A program made the translations under genes and the position numbers. A stretch of 40,443 nucleotides of DNA, taken from contig JADGEH010000014.1 in assembly GCA_016744475.1 (NCBI GenBank), forward strand, positions 31,264 through 71,706, read 5' to 3'. Numbering within the stretch: the first letter of the stretch is position 1; each line of letters opens with the position of its first letter. Below the pieces are notes generated by a model, which did not search any database, was not told the DNA's origin, and saw only the letters and a program-made list of their open reading frames with translations. This document shows positions 20,390 to 29,730 of this stretch, in pieces. The DNA is from Thiotrichales bacterium (lineage in GTDB: Bacteria > Pseudomonadota > Gammaproteobacteria > Beggiatoales > Beggiatoaceae).

Positions 20390-21945
20390 AAAGAGTGTTT
20401 CATTATATGATTATTCCTGTCTTCGGCTGCTTTTTCTGCTTCGGCTTCTTTCTGCGCACGCGCATCGCTAATCCAAAGCCATTGTTTGGAGCTACAAGCC
20501 GCATAAATAGCGACGATGGATACATGAACCAGGTGATCAATAAAACCCTTGCCTGTGTAACCTTGAAGAAGAATAGTCATGAGTGCAAGGATCATTGCCA
20601 TGTGTACTGATCGTTCAAGAGTGCTGAGTTCTGGTGACAACGCACATAATAATGAAACACGCCCCACCATGATAAAGAAACCTAAGAAAAACATTAATCC
20701 TGGAATGCCGATTTCCGCCGTTATCAATAAATATAAATTATGCACCGGTAAAGGTAAAACAATAGAAATCTGTTCTTCTGTTGTATCGTAATCTCGATGC
20801 ACCGCTAAATAGTTTTTATAACCAATGCCTAGAATGGGATTATGCGCAATGATGTTACGTGCGACTGCCCACATGGGTGCGCGTGTTTCAGCAGAACCGT
20901 GATCATCTTTCATACGGCTAGAAATTTTATCTCCCGCTATCCCTGCCACTAATCCCATGGCTAAAAGCAATACCATAAAAAAAACTGAAAACAATGGAAT
21001 CATCGGACGAATAGGCACAATACGTAAAAATAACAAACCAAAAGGAAATAATGCTGAGGTAATCAACCAACTACCCAAACCTGCCCTGGAGACCGTGAAA
21101 GCCAAGGCTGCCGCACCCATGGCCCAGGCTGCCAATGCGGGTAAACGCGAAATACCCGGTGCAAAAAACACATAAGCTAAAGCCACAGGCATGATTTCCC
21201 CTGTGAGTTTTGCAAAATTACTGGAATGCCCCATGCTGCCCGCTGGACGAAATCCTAAGCCTTCCACTGTATCCAAAGCATCATCTAAACCGGGTAAAGT
21301 CACCACAATGGATTGTGTGGCCTGTTGAGCAATGATGAGCAGATTTTGAAACATCAAAGTGGCAAACAGACCTAACATGATGATGTGTAGGTCTTCACGT
21401 TTTTGCATGAAATGAAATACCACAAAAAACGTCAAAAAACTGCGGATCATAATTTCATATACACCCAAGAGGGTGGCTGTATTATCTTGTGCGGGAAATA
21501 AAGACATTAAAGCCCAGAGCATCCATAAGATATGCAAAGGGCCTGTTTGGCTATTCCAAATGGAATAAGGGCCATTTTGCTTGGTATAAATGTAAAACAA
21601 GCGCAACCCCAATAGGGTAAACATTAAGAGATCAGATAAGCGTATTAGAAAGAAGTGTCGTAAAGGAGGGGAAGTGCCCCCCATCTGATCCAATACCATT
21701 TGCCCAGTACCCAGACTGGTGGCAAACATGAACATGCCCATAATCCATTTTTCTTTATAGGGCATGAGAATGAAAATAGGTGCCAAACATAACAGCATGG
21801 CGATTTTGGCATATTTTTCAGGCCCGCTTAACAACACCACCAAAAATTCAGCCAGGACTAAAGCCACCACCAGTGTGACTAACGTGGCAGGTAGCGCTCT
21901 TGAGTGGAAATTATCACGGAGTTCTGTTTTGAGCCAATGGAGCAT
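20386..21945 (-). CDS. O-antigen ligase / polymerase-like membrane protein
   Basis: 519 residues with about 12 membrane helices and a large loop (about 330-390). Family marks are FTVSRAGLGSWLITSALFPF, then HNPILGIGYKNYLAVH and LPVHNLYLLITAEIGIPGLMFF, the conserved NP.LG.G and HN...E.G.PG pattern of the O-antigen ligase (WaaL/Wzy) superfamily. It joins or polymerises glycan units on the periplasmic face. Ligase and polymerase cannot be separated by sequence alone; pairing with a flippase and priming transferase favours Wzy-type polymerisation. No strong Shine-Dalgarno is seen. Confidence 0.82.
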   Translation of the reverse strand: MLHWLKTELRDNFHSRALPATLVTLVVALVLAEFLVVLLSGPEKYAKIAMLLCLAPIFILMPYKEKWIMGMFMFATSLGTGQMVLDQMGGTSPPLRHFFLIRLSDLLMFTLLGLRLFYIYTKQNGPYSIWNSQTGPLHILWMLWALMSLFPAQDNTATLLGVYEIMIRSFLTFFVVFHFMQKREDLHIIMLGLFATLMFQNLLIIAQQATQSIVVTLPGLDDALDTVEGLGFRPAGSMGHSSNFAKLTGEIMPVALAYVFFAPGISRLPALAAWAMGAAALAFTVSRAGLGSWLITSALFPFGLLFLRIVPIRPMIPLFSVFFMVLLLAMGLVAGIAGDKISSRMKDDHGSAETRAPMWAVARNIIAHNPILGIGYKNYLAVHRDYDTTEEQISIVLPLPVHNLYLLITAEIGIPGLMFFLGFFIMVGRVSLLCALSPELSTLERSVHMAMILALMTILLQGYTGKGFIDHLVHVSIVAIYAACSSKQWLWISDARAQKEAEAEKAAEDRNNHIMKHSL

Positions 21946-21956
21946 AGGGGGATAAC

Positions 21957-21990
21957 AAAGCCTAGCAGCAAGATAATACTATTAGGCTTT
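21957..21990 (-). terminator. Small hairpin between oxidoreductase and ligase-like genes
   Basis: Eight-bp perfect inverted repeat AAAGCCTA / TAGGCTTT (21957-21964, 21983-21990) with an 18-nt loop in the 53-nt gap. Possibly an attenuator or processing site; weak. Confidence 0.3.
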
Positions 21991-21998
21991 GATAGCAT

Positions 21999-23021
21999 TT
22001 AAGCTAAAGAAATGTTTGCGCCATTTTGTTTTAATGATTGGCTAGAGGCTTCTAAGACTTCGACTACTTTCAAACCTTCTTCACCACTGGATAAGGATTT
22101 CTCACCACTGCGAATACAATCAATAAAATGCTGGGTTTCCACTTTTAAGGGTTCCATCATTTTTAGCGCAGGAGAATACATGTCACCATTACGATAAGCA
22201 AAAATGAAATCAGAAAAACTATTATAAGAAGGGGGGGCATCAACACCCTTGTCATAGATTTTTATTTTTTCAACTTGTTCTAAGTCATCAAACACCAACA
22301 TCCGTTTATTGCCGACAATGGTTAATTCTCGTACTTTAATCGGATCTAACCAACTGCTTTGAATCATTACAAAACCATGATTTTTCATATGTACAGTGAG
22401 ATTGGTCACATCTTCAATACCTGGCGTTACATTGGCTGCACCCACACAGTTGACAGATTGAGCTTGATCACCTAACACATAAAACAAAATAGATAAATCA
22501 TGTGGGGCTAAATCCCAGGTGACATTAATATCTTTTTGGTATAAACCTAAGTTCAAGCGACGCGAACTCATATACATAATTTGGCCTAAATCACCTGAAT
22601 CTACAATCTCTTTAATCTTACGAATAGGGGCTGAATAAACAAAGGTATGACCAACCATTAAGGTCAACTTTTTGCTCTCGGCTAATGCATTGAGTTCTTT
22701 GCATTCTGCGGCTGTAGATGCCATCGGTTTTTCTACCATGACATGCTTGCCCGCTTCTAAAGCCTGTTTCGCCATTTTGTAATGTAAATGTACGGGTAAG
22801 GCAATGACAATGGCATCAATGTCATTATCATTCAATAGTTCATTGTAATCAGAGGTGGTTTCAGCCTCGTGATACATAGCCTTCATTTTATTTAATTTAG
22901 CTTCATCAAGATCACAGAGTCTTTTTACATTCACTTCTTTATTCTGATGGAAGTTGCGAATTAAATTGGGTCCCCAATATCCACAACCTACTACACCTAC
23001 ATTAATTACTTGTTCTGTCAT
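21999..23021 (-). CDS. Gfo/Idh/MocA-family nucleotide-sugar oxidoreductase
   Basis: 340 residues. The N-terminal Rossmann motif GVVGCGYWGPNLIRNF binds NAD(P); EKPMAS holds the conserved EKP lysine; GHTFVYSAPIRKIKE and the DLAPHDLSILFY region (conserved H of the catalytic end) follow. Sugar-3-dehydrogenases such as WlbA, acting on UDP-N-acetylhexosaminuronic acids, belong to this family, and the surrounding cluster makes a nucleotide-sugar role likely. The exact substrate is unknown. AAGGAG lies 6 nt before the ATG. A miniature element (23079-23241) separates it from the upstream epimerase gene. Confidence 0.88.
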   Translation of the reverse strand: MTEQVINVGVVGCGYWGPNLIRNFHQNKEVNVKRLCDLDEAKLNKMKAMYHEAETTSDYNELLNDNDIDAIVIALPVHLHYKMAKQALEAGKHVMVEKPMASTAAECKELNALAESKKLTLMVGHTFVYSAPIRKIKEIVDSGDLGQIMYMSSRRLNLGLYQKDINVTWDLAPHDLSILFYVLGDQAQSVNCVGAANVTPGIEDVTNLTVHMKNHGFVMIQSSWLDPIKVRELTIVGNKRMLVFDDLEQVEKIKIYDKGVDAPPSYNSFSDFIFAYRNGDMYSPALKMMEPLKVETQHFIDCIRSGEKSLSSGEEGLKVVEVLEASSQSLKQNGANISLA

Positions 23022-23078
23022 GAGACACTCCTTACTTGGAAGTTGGCAATAAAATATATCAATTATGTAAAATACAAT

Positions 23079-23241
23079 TAGATTTGTTGCGAGGGGTAGG
23101 TATCGTAGCGAAAAGGTGTGGTTTTGAGGCGGTTTTTTCGGTTTTTTGAGGCGAATAGCAGGCTATTTGCTGAGAAAAAGTGGAAAAACAGACCAAAGTC
23201 CACGCCTTTGCAGTCGATGCATACCCCTTGCAACAAGTCTA
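23079..23241. mobile_element. TAGACTTG-type miniature inverted-repeat element, copy B1
   Basis: 163 bp between two polysaccharide genes. The left end TAGATTTGTTGCGAGGGGTA and the complement of the right end TAGACTTGTTGCAAGGGGTA form about 27-bp inverted ends with few mismatches. The inner parts (AAAAGGTGTGG / CCACGCCTTT) also pair. Both ends carry TA, as expected of a TA target duplication. No coding capacity. A close relative lies at 38559-38710. Confidence 0.78.
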
Positions 23242-23244
23242 CTA

Positions 23245-24144
23245 CTAATGCAAAGCAATAAACTCCTCAATCATGGCGCTTAAGGAGGTGCTGCGCACCC
23301 AATCTGCTTGTAAACTGGGAATATCAGAAATAAATTCTGCATCACTCACGCCTGGCATCAAATCAACATATTCAGCCTTTAATGAACGTTCTGAAATGCG
23401 TTCAAATTCACGGGCAATATCTTCATTAGCAATGGCAGGCGGGGTCAACAGATAGCAACGTTGTTGTGCTTGCAACGCCACCTGAATCATCAAATCCACC
23501 GCTTCGTCAATGTACAGCAATGCCGTGCTGTGTCCACTGTTTAATTGAATAGAAGTATCTTGAAATGCGCTGGCGTACAAGCGGCTCATTAATTGACTGG
23601 GATGCTCGCCACAAGAAGCCACGGCACTTAAGCGGACATGCGATACCTGCGTTTGAGTATCGGCAAAATGCGCATCAAAAAAACGTTCTGTAGCTTGCTT
23701 GATAATACCGTAAGGTGTGATGGGCTGCGGCTCAGTGTGGCTATTGATAGGATGAGTGTTTAAATGGCTAAACACCTTAATAGATGATAAATGCACAAAA
23801 CTCTGCGGAGGGTGGGCTTTTAACCAATCCCAAACAAAACTGAGTTGATGTAAATTGGTATCCAATTCATAAAGCAATTGAGCGGTAAAGGGTTTCTCAC
23901 GCTGTACTTGCCAATGCAAATTAATCACACGATCAGGCGGTGGAAGACGGTTTAAATCCTCTATCTGATTGATGACTATTGGCTGGGTATGCCCGATCCA
24001 GGCCATACGTTTAGGTTCTGGCGCATATCCTGGCAATACCAGTGGCAACACCTCTGCGCCCAGTTGTTCCAAACGCGGGCATAAATCACAGCCCAAACGC
24101 CCCGTGGCTCCCGTGACTAAAAAACGTTGTCCGTCTAATCGCAT
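23245..24144 (-). CDS. NAD-dependent epimerase/dehydratase-like protein (extended SDR)
   Basis: 299 residues from the ATG at 24144, 4 nt after the stop of the upstream epimerase gene; a longer in-frame start at 24264 would run far into that gene and lacks family sequence. FLVTGATGRLGCDLCPRL gives the GxxGxxG dinucleotide motif, VHLSSIKVF the serine strand, and TPYGIIKQ the YxxxK pair (Y145, K149). The C-terminal half is shorter and more divergent than in typical sugar epimerases. It is probably a nucleotide-sugar reductase or epimerase; the substrate is unknown. Confidence 0.82.
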   Translation of the reverse strand: MRLDGQRFLVTGATGRLGCDLCPRLEQLGAEVLPLVLPGYAPEPKRMAWIGHTQPIVINQIEDLNRLPPPDRVINLHWQVQREKPFTAQLLYELDTNLHQLSFVWDWLKAHPPQSFVHLSSIKVFSHLNTHPINSHTEPQPITPYGIIKQATERFFDAHFADTQTQVSHVRLSAVASCGEHPSQLMSRLYASAFQDTSIQLNSGHSTALLYIDEAVDLMIQVALQAQQRCYLLTPPAIANEDIAREFERISERSLKAEYVDLMPGVSDAEFISDIPSLQADWVRSTSLSAMIEEFIALH

Positions 24145-24148
24145 GAGC

Positions 24149-25147
24149 TTATTCCCAACTGCGCAACACTTCGTCAGCGATGAGTTCTTCAGGCGTAAAC
24201 GGCAAGGTTCTAAACCAAGCAATCGTTTTATGAATCCCTTCTTCAATGCCAATTTGAGGTGCAAAACCCACCAATTCTTGAAAAGCGGTGTTGTCGCCCA
24301 TGTGGCGCATTACATCACCAGGGCGTGCGGGTTGTTTTTGAATATATTGTTCTGGCGATAAATTGAAATTCTCGCAAATCAATTCGGCAATACGACGCAC
24401 CGAAGTTTCTTTACCCGTACAAAAGTTAATATCACGATTTTGGCAAGCCGGGTTATCCGCCACACTGACCACAGCTTTAGCCGCTTCTTCCACATACAAA
24501 AAATCACGGGTTTGCTGACCTTCACCAAATAACACCAGCGGTTGTTTATTCATCGCTCGAACAATCATTTTCGGAATTAATTCACCACGAAAACCCTGCC
24601 AATGAGAATTTGGCCCGTACATATTAAATGGACGAATCGTTGTCCAAGGCACGCCATAGGTGCGCCCGTAACTAAAGGTGTACATATCTTGCGCTACTTT
24701 GGCAGCGGCATAAGGCGTTTCAGGACGTAATGGGTGCTGTTCATCCATGGGCACGTATTCTGCGCTGCCATAAGCCTCAGAAGAAGAACAGTTAAGGAAC
24801 AACTCAACGCCATTAGCACGCGCAGCATCTAAACAATTCATCGTGCCATCAACAATCACTGTATTCACACGATGCGGTTCTTTAATCGATTGACGTAAAT
24901 CCAAAACCGCCAAATGAATCACCACCTGAGCACCCACAAAGGCTTTTTTGACATCATCTACATTAACAATATCACCTTTGATAACAGTTAATAAAGGATG
25001 CTCTTGCATCGCTTGCAAATGCGCCATTTTTCCATTAGAAAAATCATCTAAAACAACTACTTCATTATTTTTCTCTAATAGTTCTTTGACTACATGTGAG
25101 CCTAAAAAACCCGCACCACCTGTCACCACTACTTTTTTATTTTCCAC
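24149..25147 (-). CDS. NAD-dependent nucleotide-sugar epimerase/dehydratase (extended SDR)
   Basis: 332 residues starting with GTG; AAAGGA lies about 8 nt upstream. VVVTGGAGFLGSHVVKEL is the NAD-binding motif, D34-D35 (VVLDDFSNG) marks NAD preference, NCSSSEAYG the catalytic Ser strand, and TPYAAAK the YxxxK pair (Y146, K150). RPFNMYGPNSHWQGFRGELIPKMI and FGEGQQTRDFLYVEEAAKA are typical of UDP-glucose 4-epimerase and dTDP/GDP-sugar relatives. It probably makes an activated sugar for the cluster's glycan. The exact reaction cannot be read from the sequence. Confidence 0.9.
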   Translation of the reverse strand: MENKKVVVTGGAGFLGSHVVKELLEKNNEVVVLDDFSNGKMAHLQAMQEHPLLTVIKGDIVNVDDVKKAFVGAQVVIHLAVLDLRQSIKEPHRVNTVIVDGTMNCLDAARANGVELFLNCSSSEAYGSAEYVPMDEQHPLRPETPYAAAKVAQDMYTFSYGRTYGVPWTTIRPFNMYGPNSHWQGFRGELIPKMIVRAMNKQPLVLFGEGQQTRDFLYVEEAAKAVVSVADNPACQNRDINFCTGKETSVRRIAELICENFNLSPEQYIQKQPARPGDVMRHMGDNTAFQELVGFAPQIGIEEGIHKTIAWFRTLPFTPEELIADEVLRSWE

Positions 25148-25214
25148 AACAATATCCTTTCTGTATCAATATATTTAACTGGAATCTCTCAAACTCAAAG
25201 CACTATACATGCAA

Positions 25215-25246
25215 AAGGCTTACTTTGCGGTGACAAAGTAAGCCTT
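25215..25246 (-). terminator. Strong hairpin between sugar transferase and epimerase genes
   Basis: Perfect 13-bp stem AAGGCTTACTTTG / CAAAGTAAGCCTT with a 6-nt loop. On the minus strand the stem is followed by TTGC, a short T stretch. It would partly separate the sugar transferase transcript from the downstream genes. Confidence 0.65.
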
Positions 25247-25297
25247 GGTTTTAAGGAGTGTGAGGGTAAAGATTAAAGGTTGGTTTGATGATTTGCG

Positions 25298-26503
25298 TTA
25301 TTCTGCATTTTCCTGAGTACAAGTGGATAAAGGATTTTTTGGTTGAAAAACCGCTTCTTTTACTTGTGCCAGGATGGACAGTGGGGTATTGAAAATGATT
25401 TTAACATCTGTCCAAAAACTAATGTTACGGCTGTAATAAATATCCAGACTCATCATTCTTTCATAGCTGGTATTGTTTTTACCACTAACTTGCCACAAAC
25501 CGGTCAGGCCAGGATACGCATCAGAACGTGCGTGATACCAAGATTTGTAGTTTTTAGCGGCATAAATCACGTCAGGACGAGGGCCGACTAAACTCATTTC
25601 GCCTTTAAGAACATTAATCAGTTGTGGAAACTCATCAATACCTGTTTTACGTAATACATTGCCATAACGAATGATTTGTGGGTCTGCATCTTCTAATTTG
25701 TACATCGGTTGGCCGTTTTTCAGCAATTCATTAATGTAATGCTGGTGTTTACGGATGTCAGCATTATGTTCCATAGTACGGAATTTCCAGATAATGAATT
25801 CAGTGCCTAAAAAGCCCACACGCGGTTGCCGAAAAAAGATAGGCCCTGGAGAAACAATTTTGATATAGGCTGCCACGAATAAAAACAAGGGTGATAACAT
25901 CAATATTCCAAAACTAGCGCCAATAATATCAAGTGCTCGTTTCCATCCAGGCATGGCATGACGCATTAACTTATCGAGTTTAGGTGGATTTTCTAACACT
26001 GCTCCACGACTTAATGCGAGTTCTGCTTGTTCAGCTTGAGGGGCTGCACTGGCTTTAGCCGCTTGTTTCCAAGCATCATCACCATGAGGCATCCAATCAT
26101 GAGGATAGCTATGAACACCATGTACAGGTAATGTGCTTTGTTCAAAACTCATCAAATAACTCATGCTGTTAATAAACACTTGAGCACCTTCTGAAGGTTC
26201 CATGTCGGCTAATAACACCCCTAAATGATGAGGATTTACCCACCCCGTTACATCACTTAAACGCAAACGTTTAGCTAAAGCAGAGCGAAGTTCTTTAAAC
26301 TGTTGTGAACCAGCTTCCACTTTAAAAGTGACTAAAACAAAACCTTGTTCATAATGATCGGCACGTACACATTCACGATCAATAATTTCATTAAACTCCA
26401 CTTCATCATAAATCATTTCAGCTTCATCTAACATAGACCCATTTTGTTCTTTAGCCGTAAAGATAATTTTATTTAAGGTCTCAGTTAATGCAGTGCTGTC
26501 CAT
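25298..26503 (-). CDS. Polyprenyl-phosphate sugar-1-phosphate transferase with extra N-terminal domain
   Basis: 401 residues. The C-terminal part (about 185-390) is a bacterial sugar transferase: [20 protein letters not shown] leads into a membrane segment (192-214), then [50 protein letters not shown] with the catalytic Asp-Glu region, and [14 protein letters not shown]. Such enzymes start glycan assembly on undecaprenyl phosphate. Instead of several membrane helices, residues 1-130 form a soluble domain ([49 protein letters not shown]) that resembles a degenerate GGDEF/cyclase-type fold, without the GGDEF motif. GGAGAA lies about 6 nt before the ATG. It is first in the polysaccharide locus. 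Confidence 0.92.
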   Translation of the reverse strand: MDSTALTETLNKIIFTAKEQNGSMLDEAEMIYDEVEFNEIIDRECVRADHYEQGFVLVTFKVEAGSQQFKELRSALAKRLRLSDVTGWVNPHHLGVLLADMEPSEGAQVFINSMSYLMSFEQSTLPVHGVHSYPHDWMPHGDDAWKQAAKASAAPQAEQAELALSRGAVLENPPKLDKLMRHAMPGWKRALDIIGASFGILMLSPLFLFVAAYIKIVSPGPIFFRQPRVGFLGTEFIIWKFRTMEHNADIRKHQHYINELLKNGQPMYKLEDADPQIIRYGNVLRKTGIDEFPQLINVLKGEMSLVGPRPDVIYAAKNYKSWYHARSDAYPGLTGLWQVSGKNNTSYERMMSLDIYYSRNISFWTDVKIIFNTPLSILAQVKEAVFQPKNPLSTCTQENAE

Positions 26504-26852
26504 GATTATTCTCCTAAATTTTATTATGATGCAGTGGTGATTAAGTATTCCCGCACTGCTAAAGCGAAGTTTATGCCAATTAAAGAATTAATTTTTTACA
26601 TTAAAAATCAATGGTATACATAAAAACAAAAAATAACCTCGCCCTCATAAGCAATTTTGCCAAAACTCAAATCATGTCAAATTTTTTGAAAATTGGCGTA
26701 TTTCTGTTTTTTATCGGGGAGTTATCTCAATATTATCAAGCCTTAATTGAGATACTGGACAGCCATTTGCAATTTGCAGTGATTCGCAAATTGCAACAAG
26801 CCATCGCCTCTTGCATTCAAGAATCGGCATTGTTATAAAACTATCCATGACT
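26504..26852. promoter_or_regulatory. Divergent intergenic region between sugar transferase and dapF, with two inverted repeats
   Basis: AT-rich, no credible gene. On the dapF side, ATCTCAAT/ATTGAGAT (26724-26731, 26746-26753) is followed by a perfect 11-bp pair TTGCAATTTGC/GCAAATTGCAA (26767-26777, 26786-26796) with an 8-nt spacer. They may be an operator pair or leader hairpins. Promoters for both directions must lie here, but no clear consensus was found. Confidence 0.45.
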
Positions 26853-27683
26853 ATGAACATTCACTTTACAAAAATGCAGGGCTTAGGCAACGACTTCGTC
26901 GTTATCAATGCGACGGCGCGTCCTATCGAACTATCTCCTGCCCAAATTCGCCATTTAGCTGATCGCCGCATGGGTGTGGGGTGTGATCAAGTGTTATTGG
27001 TTGAAGCCAGCCCAATGCCCGATGTTGATTTCAATTATCGCATCTTCAACGCTGATGGCAGCGAAGTCGAACAGTGCGGTAATGGTGCGCGTTGTTTTGC
27101 ACAATTTGTCCATGAAGAAGGCTTAACCGATCAATCCGAACTGGTGGTGCAAACTCAATCAGGCATTATCCGCCTATACCGTGAAAACGATGGACAGGTG
27201 CGCGTTAATATGGGAACACCTCAATTTAATCCTGAAGACATCCCTTTTTCGGCTGAACAAGCGCATCCCTATTACAACTTACAAGTGGCGGGTGACACCA
27301 TTACCATAGGTACCGTATCGATGGGCAATCCACACGCCGTACAACGTGTGGTTTCTGTGGAAAAAGCCCCTGTTACGAGCCTTGGTGCGCTGATTGAATC
27401 ACATCCGCGTTTTCCTCAGCGCGTCAATGTAGGATTCATGCAAATTATTGATAGAAAACATATTTTACTACGTGTTTACGAACGCGGTAGTGGAGAAACT
27501 TTAGCCTGTGGCACGGGGGCTTGTGCGGCTGTGGTAGTGGGGCGACGCTGGGGTGATTTGGATGCTGATGTAGAAGTTGAATTACCTGGCGGACATTTAA
27601 GCATTCGCTGGGACAAACCGGATGATCCAGTCTGGATGACCGGGCCTGCGGTGCGTGTATTTGAGGGACACATCAATTTATGA
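26853..27683 (+). CDS. dapF: Diaminopimelate epimerase
   Basis: Converts LL- to meso-diaminopimelate for lysine and peptidoglycan synthesis, without a cofactor. 276 residues from the ATG at 26853 (E. coli 274). The two catalytic cysteines are visible: C75 in EQCGNGARC and C219 in [28 protein letters not shown] is the standard start. An in-frame ATG 6 nt earlier (26847) and a TTG at 26811 are alternatives; no good Shine-Dalgarno decides. The stop overlaps the next start by 4 nt. Confidence 0.95.
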   Translation: MNIHFTKMQGLGNDFVVINATARPIELSPAQIRHLADRRMGVGCDQVLLVEASPMPDVDFNYRIFNADGSEVEQCGNGARCFAQFVHEEGLTDQSELVVQTQSGIIRLYRENDGQVRVNMGTPQFNPEDIPFSAEQAHPYYNLQVAGDTITIGTVSMGNPHAVQRVVSVEKAPVTSLGALIESHPRFPQRVNVGFMQIIDRKHILLRVYERGSGETLACGTGACAAVVVGRRWGDLDADVEVELPGGHLSIRWDKPDDPVWMTGPAVRVFEGHINL

Positions 27684-28375
27684 GCATTATTCCTGACGAA
27701 TTATTCAAGACTAAATCCTTGAGTGCCAAAGAAGTCGAAGACTATTTACAAACCCATCCTGAATTTTTCGTAGAACACGAACATCTGCTGGCACAGATTG
27801 TCGTACCGCATCACCAAGGTGCAGCGATTTCTCTCGTGGCACGACAAATTCAAGTCTTACGCGATGAAAACCAACAAATTCAACGACAAATGCAGAAAAT
27901 GATCGATGCCGCACGGCGCAATGAATCGCTTAATGCACAGATTCAACGTCTGATCATTGCATTACTCGGCGCCACCAATGTCGAAGACTTTTTCGACACC
28001 TTATATCTCACTTTGCAACAAGAGTTCAACACTGATCGTGTCACACTGCGACTCTTTGATATGCCGTTGCAAGATGCAACACATCGGATCGAATGCGCAG
28101 AATACGATGCGCAGGTGTTTAGTTTATTTGAAGCCGTGCTGAAATCCCGCGAACCTATTTGCGGGCGTATCACTCAAGAACAAACGACCTATTTGTTTGA
28201 GCAGGAAAAAATGGGTTCAGTGGTATTAATTCCACTCGGTAGCCCCCAAGCCCAAGGTATTCTGGCGCTAGGCAGTCAAGATGTAGCGCGTTTTCATGCT
28301 GGCATGAGCACCGATTTACTCAGTTATATGGGTCGTCTTGTCAGTCATATTTTATACCGTTGGCAGGTCGTTTAA
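27680..28375 (+). CDS. DUF484 family protein
   Basis: 231 residues. The N-terminus [50 protein letters not shown] is the clear DUF484 signature, followed by a coiled helix and a GAF-like domain (about 90-225). In many Gammaproteobacteria the order is dapF, DUF484, xerC; the 4-nt overlap with dapF fits, but xerC does not follow here. The molecular role of the family is not established. Confidence 0.93.
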   Translation: MSIIPDELFKTKSLSAKEVEDYLQTHPEFFVEHEHLLAQIVVPHHQGAAISLVARQIQVLRDENQQIQRQMQKMIDAARRNESLNAQIQRLIIALLGATNVEDFFDTLYLTLQQEFNTDRVTLRLFDMPLQDATHRIECAEYDAQVFSLFEAVLKSREPICGRITQEQTTYLFEQEKMGSVVLIPLGSPQAQGILALGSQDVARFHAGMSTDLLSYMGRLVSHILYRWQVV

Positions 28376-28377
28376 AC

Positions 28378-28515
28378 ATGTCTGCAAGCCGATTAGAGCG
28401 CATCACTTGTGATCCAGGAAATGACGTGCAAGGGCATTGTTTAAGCCTTGAATGGGTGCTTATTTGTTCTATGCTCGCTAATGACTGGATGAAGCGGCAT
28501 GAAAATTCTGTTTGA
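28378..28515 (+). CDS. Short DUF433-like putative antitoxin, degenerate
   Basis: 45 residues, starting 2 nt after the DUF484 stop and overlapping the next gene by 17 nt. The start MSASRLERITCDP and the later V-L-I-C-S-M-LAND stretch resemble DUF433 antitoxin-type proteins, which usually read RITxDP...G.P.IRG.R..V..VL..LA. The conserved GxPxIRG centre is eroded and the product is about 30 residues short. Pairing with a DUF5615 gene downstream is the usual DUF433 context, which is the main support. It could be a remnant that no longer works. Confidence 0.45.
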   Translation: MSASRLERITCDPGNDVQGHCLSLEWVLICSMLANDWMKRHENSV

Positions 28516-28891
28516 TACAAATATCTGGGAAGCGATTTACACCTTATTACACAAACGAGGCGTAGATGTCGATTGGGTGGGGCATTGGGCGCAACGACCT
28601 ACCGATCAAGAATTGCTGGCCTATGCGTTAGAACATAAAAAAATTCTGGTGACTTTAGGTGAAGATTTAAGTTACTTAATCGAGGCGCAAGACTTACCGC
28701 ATTATGGTGTCTTGCAGTTACCCAGTTTTGCTACAGGTAAAAAACAAGCAGAACAATGCATTCGCTTACTGAAAGCTTGCCACCGTGATTTATTATCGGG
28801 AAGCCTGGTGACGTTAAATACAGAAGGAGTCAGTGTACATTCAACACTCCCTTCTGCTCTATTATTAAAATCTCTCCCACCTCACGCATAA
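28499..28891 (+). CDS. DUF5615 PIN-like protein, putative toxin/nuclease
   Basis: 130 residues. MKILFDTNIWEAIYTLLHKRGVDVDWVG, then TDQELLAYALEHKKILVTLGEDLSYL and GVLQLPSFATGKKQAEQCIRLL follow the DUF5615 (Mut7-C-like, PIN-like) pattern, with the first acidic residue in FDTN and LVTLGED replacing the usual LTxDxDF. These proteins are usually paired with DUF433 partners and are predicted toxin-antitoxin or RNase modules. Replacement of the usual D by G in LGED could affect metal binding. It ends convergent with, and overlapping by 10 nt, the adenine methylase gene. Confidence 0.72.
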   Translation: MKILFDTNIWEAIYTLLHKRGVDVDWVGHWAQRPTDQELLAYALEHKKILVTLGEDLSYLIEAQDLPHYGVLQLPSFATGKKQAEQCIRLLKACHRDLLSGSLVTLNTEGVSVHSTLPSALLLKSLPPHA

Positions 28892-29730
28892 TTTTTCACC
28901 AACACTTCCTTCACTGCCCCTCGCTGCTGTGCATTAGAATTAATCGCACGTTTAGCCATGATTTCAATCACCTGATAATCTTTATATAAATCCAAAATAA
29001 ATGCCGTGGCTGAATTCGATAATAAAAACTTGATTCCCCACTGAGTGAGTTCATCACACACCGCTTTCAAGCGAATTTGTTCTGCCTGCTCAAAGCCTGT
29101 TTGAGTATAACTGGTGAAATTAGAACTCATAGACACCGGATCATAAGGCGGATCAAAATACACAAAGGCATCATCTGCAATAGAGTTCAAGGCTTGAGCA
29201 AAATCTTGATTTAAAATCTGAATATCGTTTGATATAAAATACGCATGTATGGCTCGAATGCTGTCTTCATTGACAATATTGGGATTTTTATAACGCCCGA
29301 AAGGGACATTGAATTGACCCGCACGATTCACTCGAAACAAACCGTTATAACAAGTTCGATTCAAAAAAATCAGCCGTGAAGCCCGTTGTACTGCGGTTAA
29401 GTGTTGATATTCTTCAGGTGTTCTATCTAAACTGCGGACTTGATAAAAATAATCCGATTGATTTTTATGCTGTCGTAAATCTTCAATTAATAATTCAGGT
29501 GAAGATTGAATCACTTGATACAAGTTGATCAATTCAACATTAGCGTCATTAATGACGGCTCGTTGCGGTTGCAGCTTAAAAAAAACCGCACCGCCTCCCA
29601 TGAAGGGTTCATAATAAGTATGAATAGAGGTGGGTACATGCTTTTCTATTTCAGGCCACAATTGACGCTTACCGCCTGCCCATTTCAACAATGGGTTCAA
29701 GCCTTTATGATTCTTCATGCAAACGTGCAT
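28882..29730 (-). CDS. DNA adenine methyltransferase, D12 class (Dam/DpnM-like)
   Basis: 282 residues. LLKWAGGKRQLWPEI is the family start, YYEPFMGGGAVFFKL the AdoMet motif I, and FVYFDPPYDPVS the catalytic DPPY (D193). The order matches class alpha N6-adenine methylases such as Dam and DpnM, which methylate GATC; NRTCYNGLFRVN and FNVPFGRYKNP are shared with that group. No restriction endonuclease is adjacent, so it is an orphan methylase, possibly the housekeeping Dam. Starts at 29730 or 29718 both overlap the upstream DUF2452 gene. Confidence 0.92.
   Translation of the reverse strand: MHVCMKNHKGLNPLLKWAGGKRQLWPEIEKHVPTSIHTYYEPFMGGGAVFFKLQPQRAVINDANVELINLYQVIQSSPELLIEDLRQHKNQSDYFYQVRSLDRTPEEYQHLTAVQRASRLIFLNRTCYNGLFRVNRAGQFNVPFGRYKNPNIVNEDSIRAIHAYFISNDIQILNQDFAQALNSIADDAFVYFDPPYDPVSMSSNFTSYTQTGFEQAEQIRLKAVCDELTQWGIKFLLSNSATAFILDLYKDYQVIEIMAKRAINSNAQQRGAVKEVLVKNYA

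Noticed and set aside
24145..24264. Longer start for the second epimerase gene
   Set aside because: The extra 40 residues overlap the upstream epimerase gene in another frame and lie before the canonical nucleotide-binding strand; the ATG at 24144 gives a normal SDR start.
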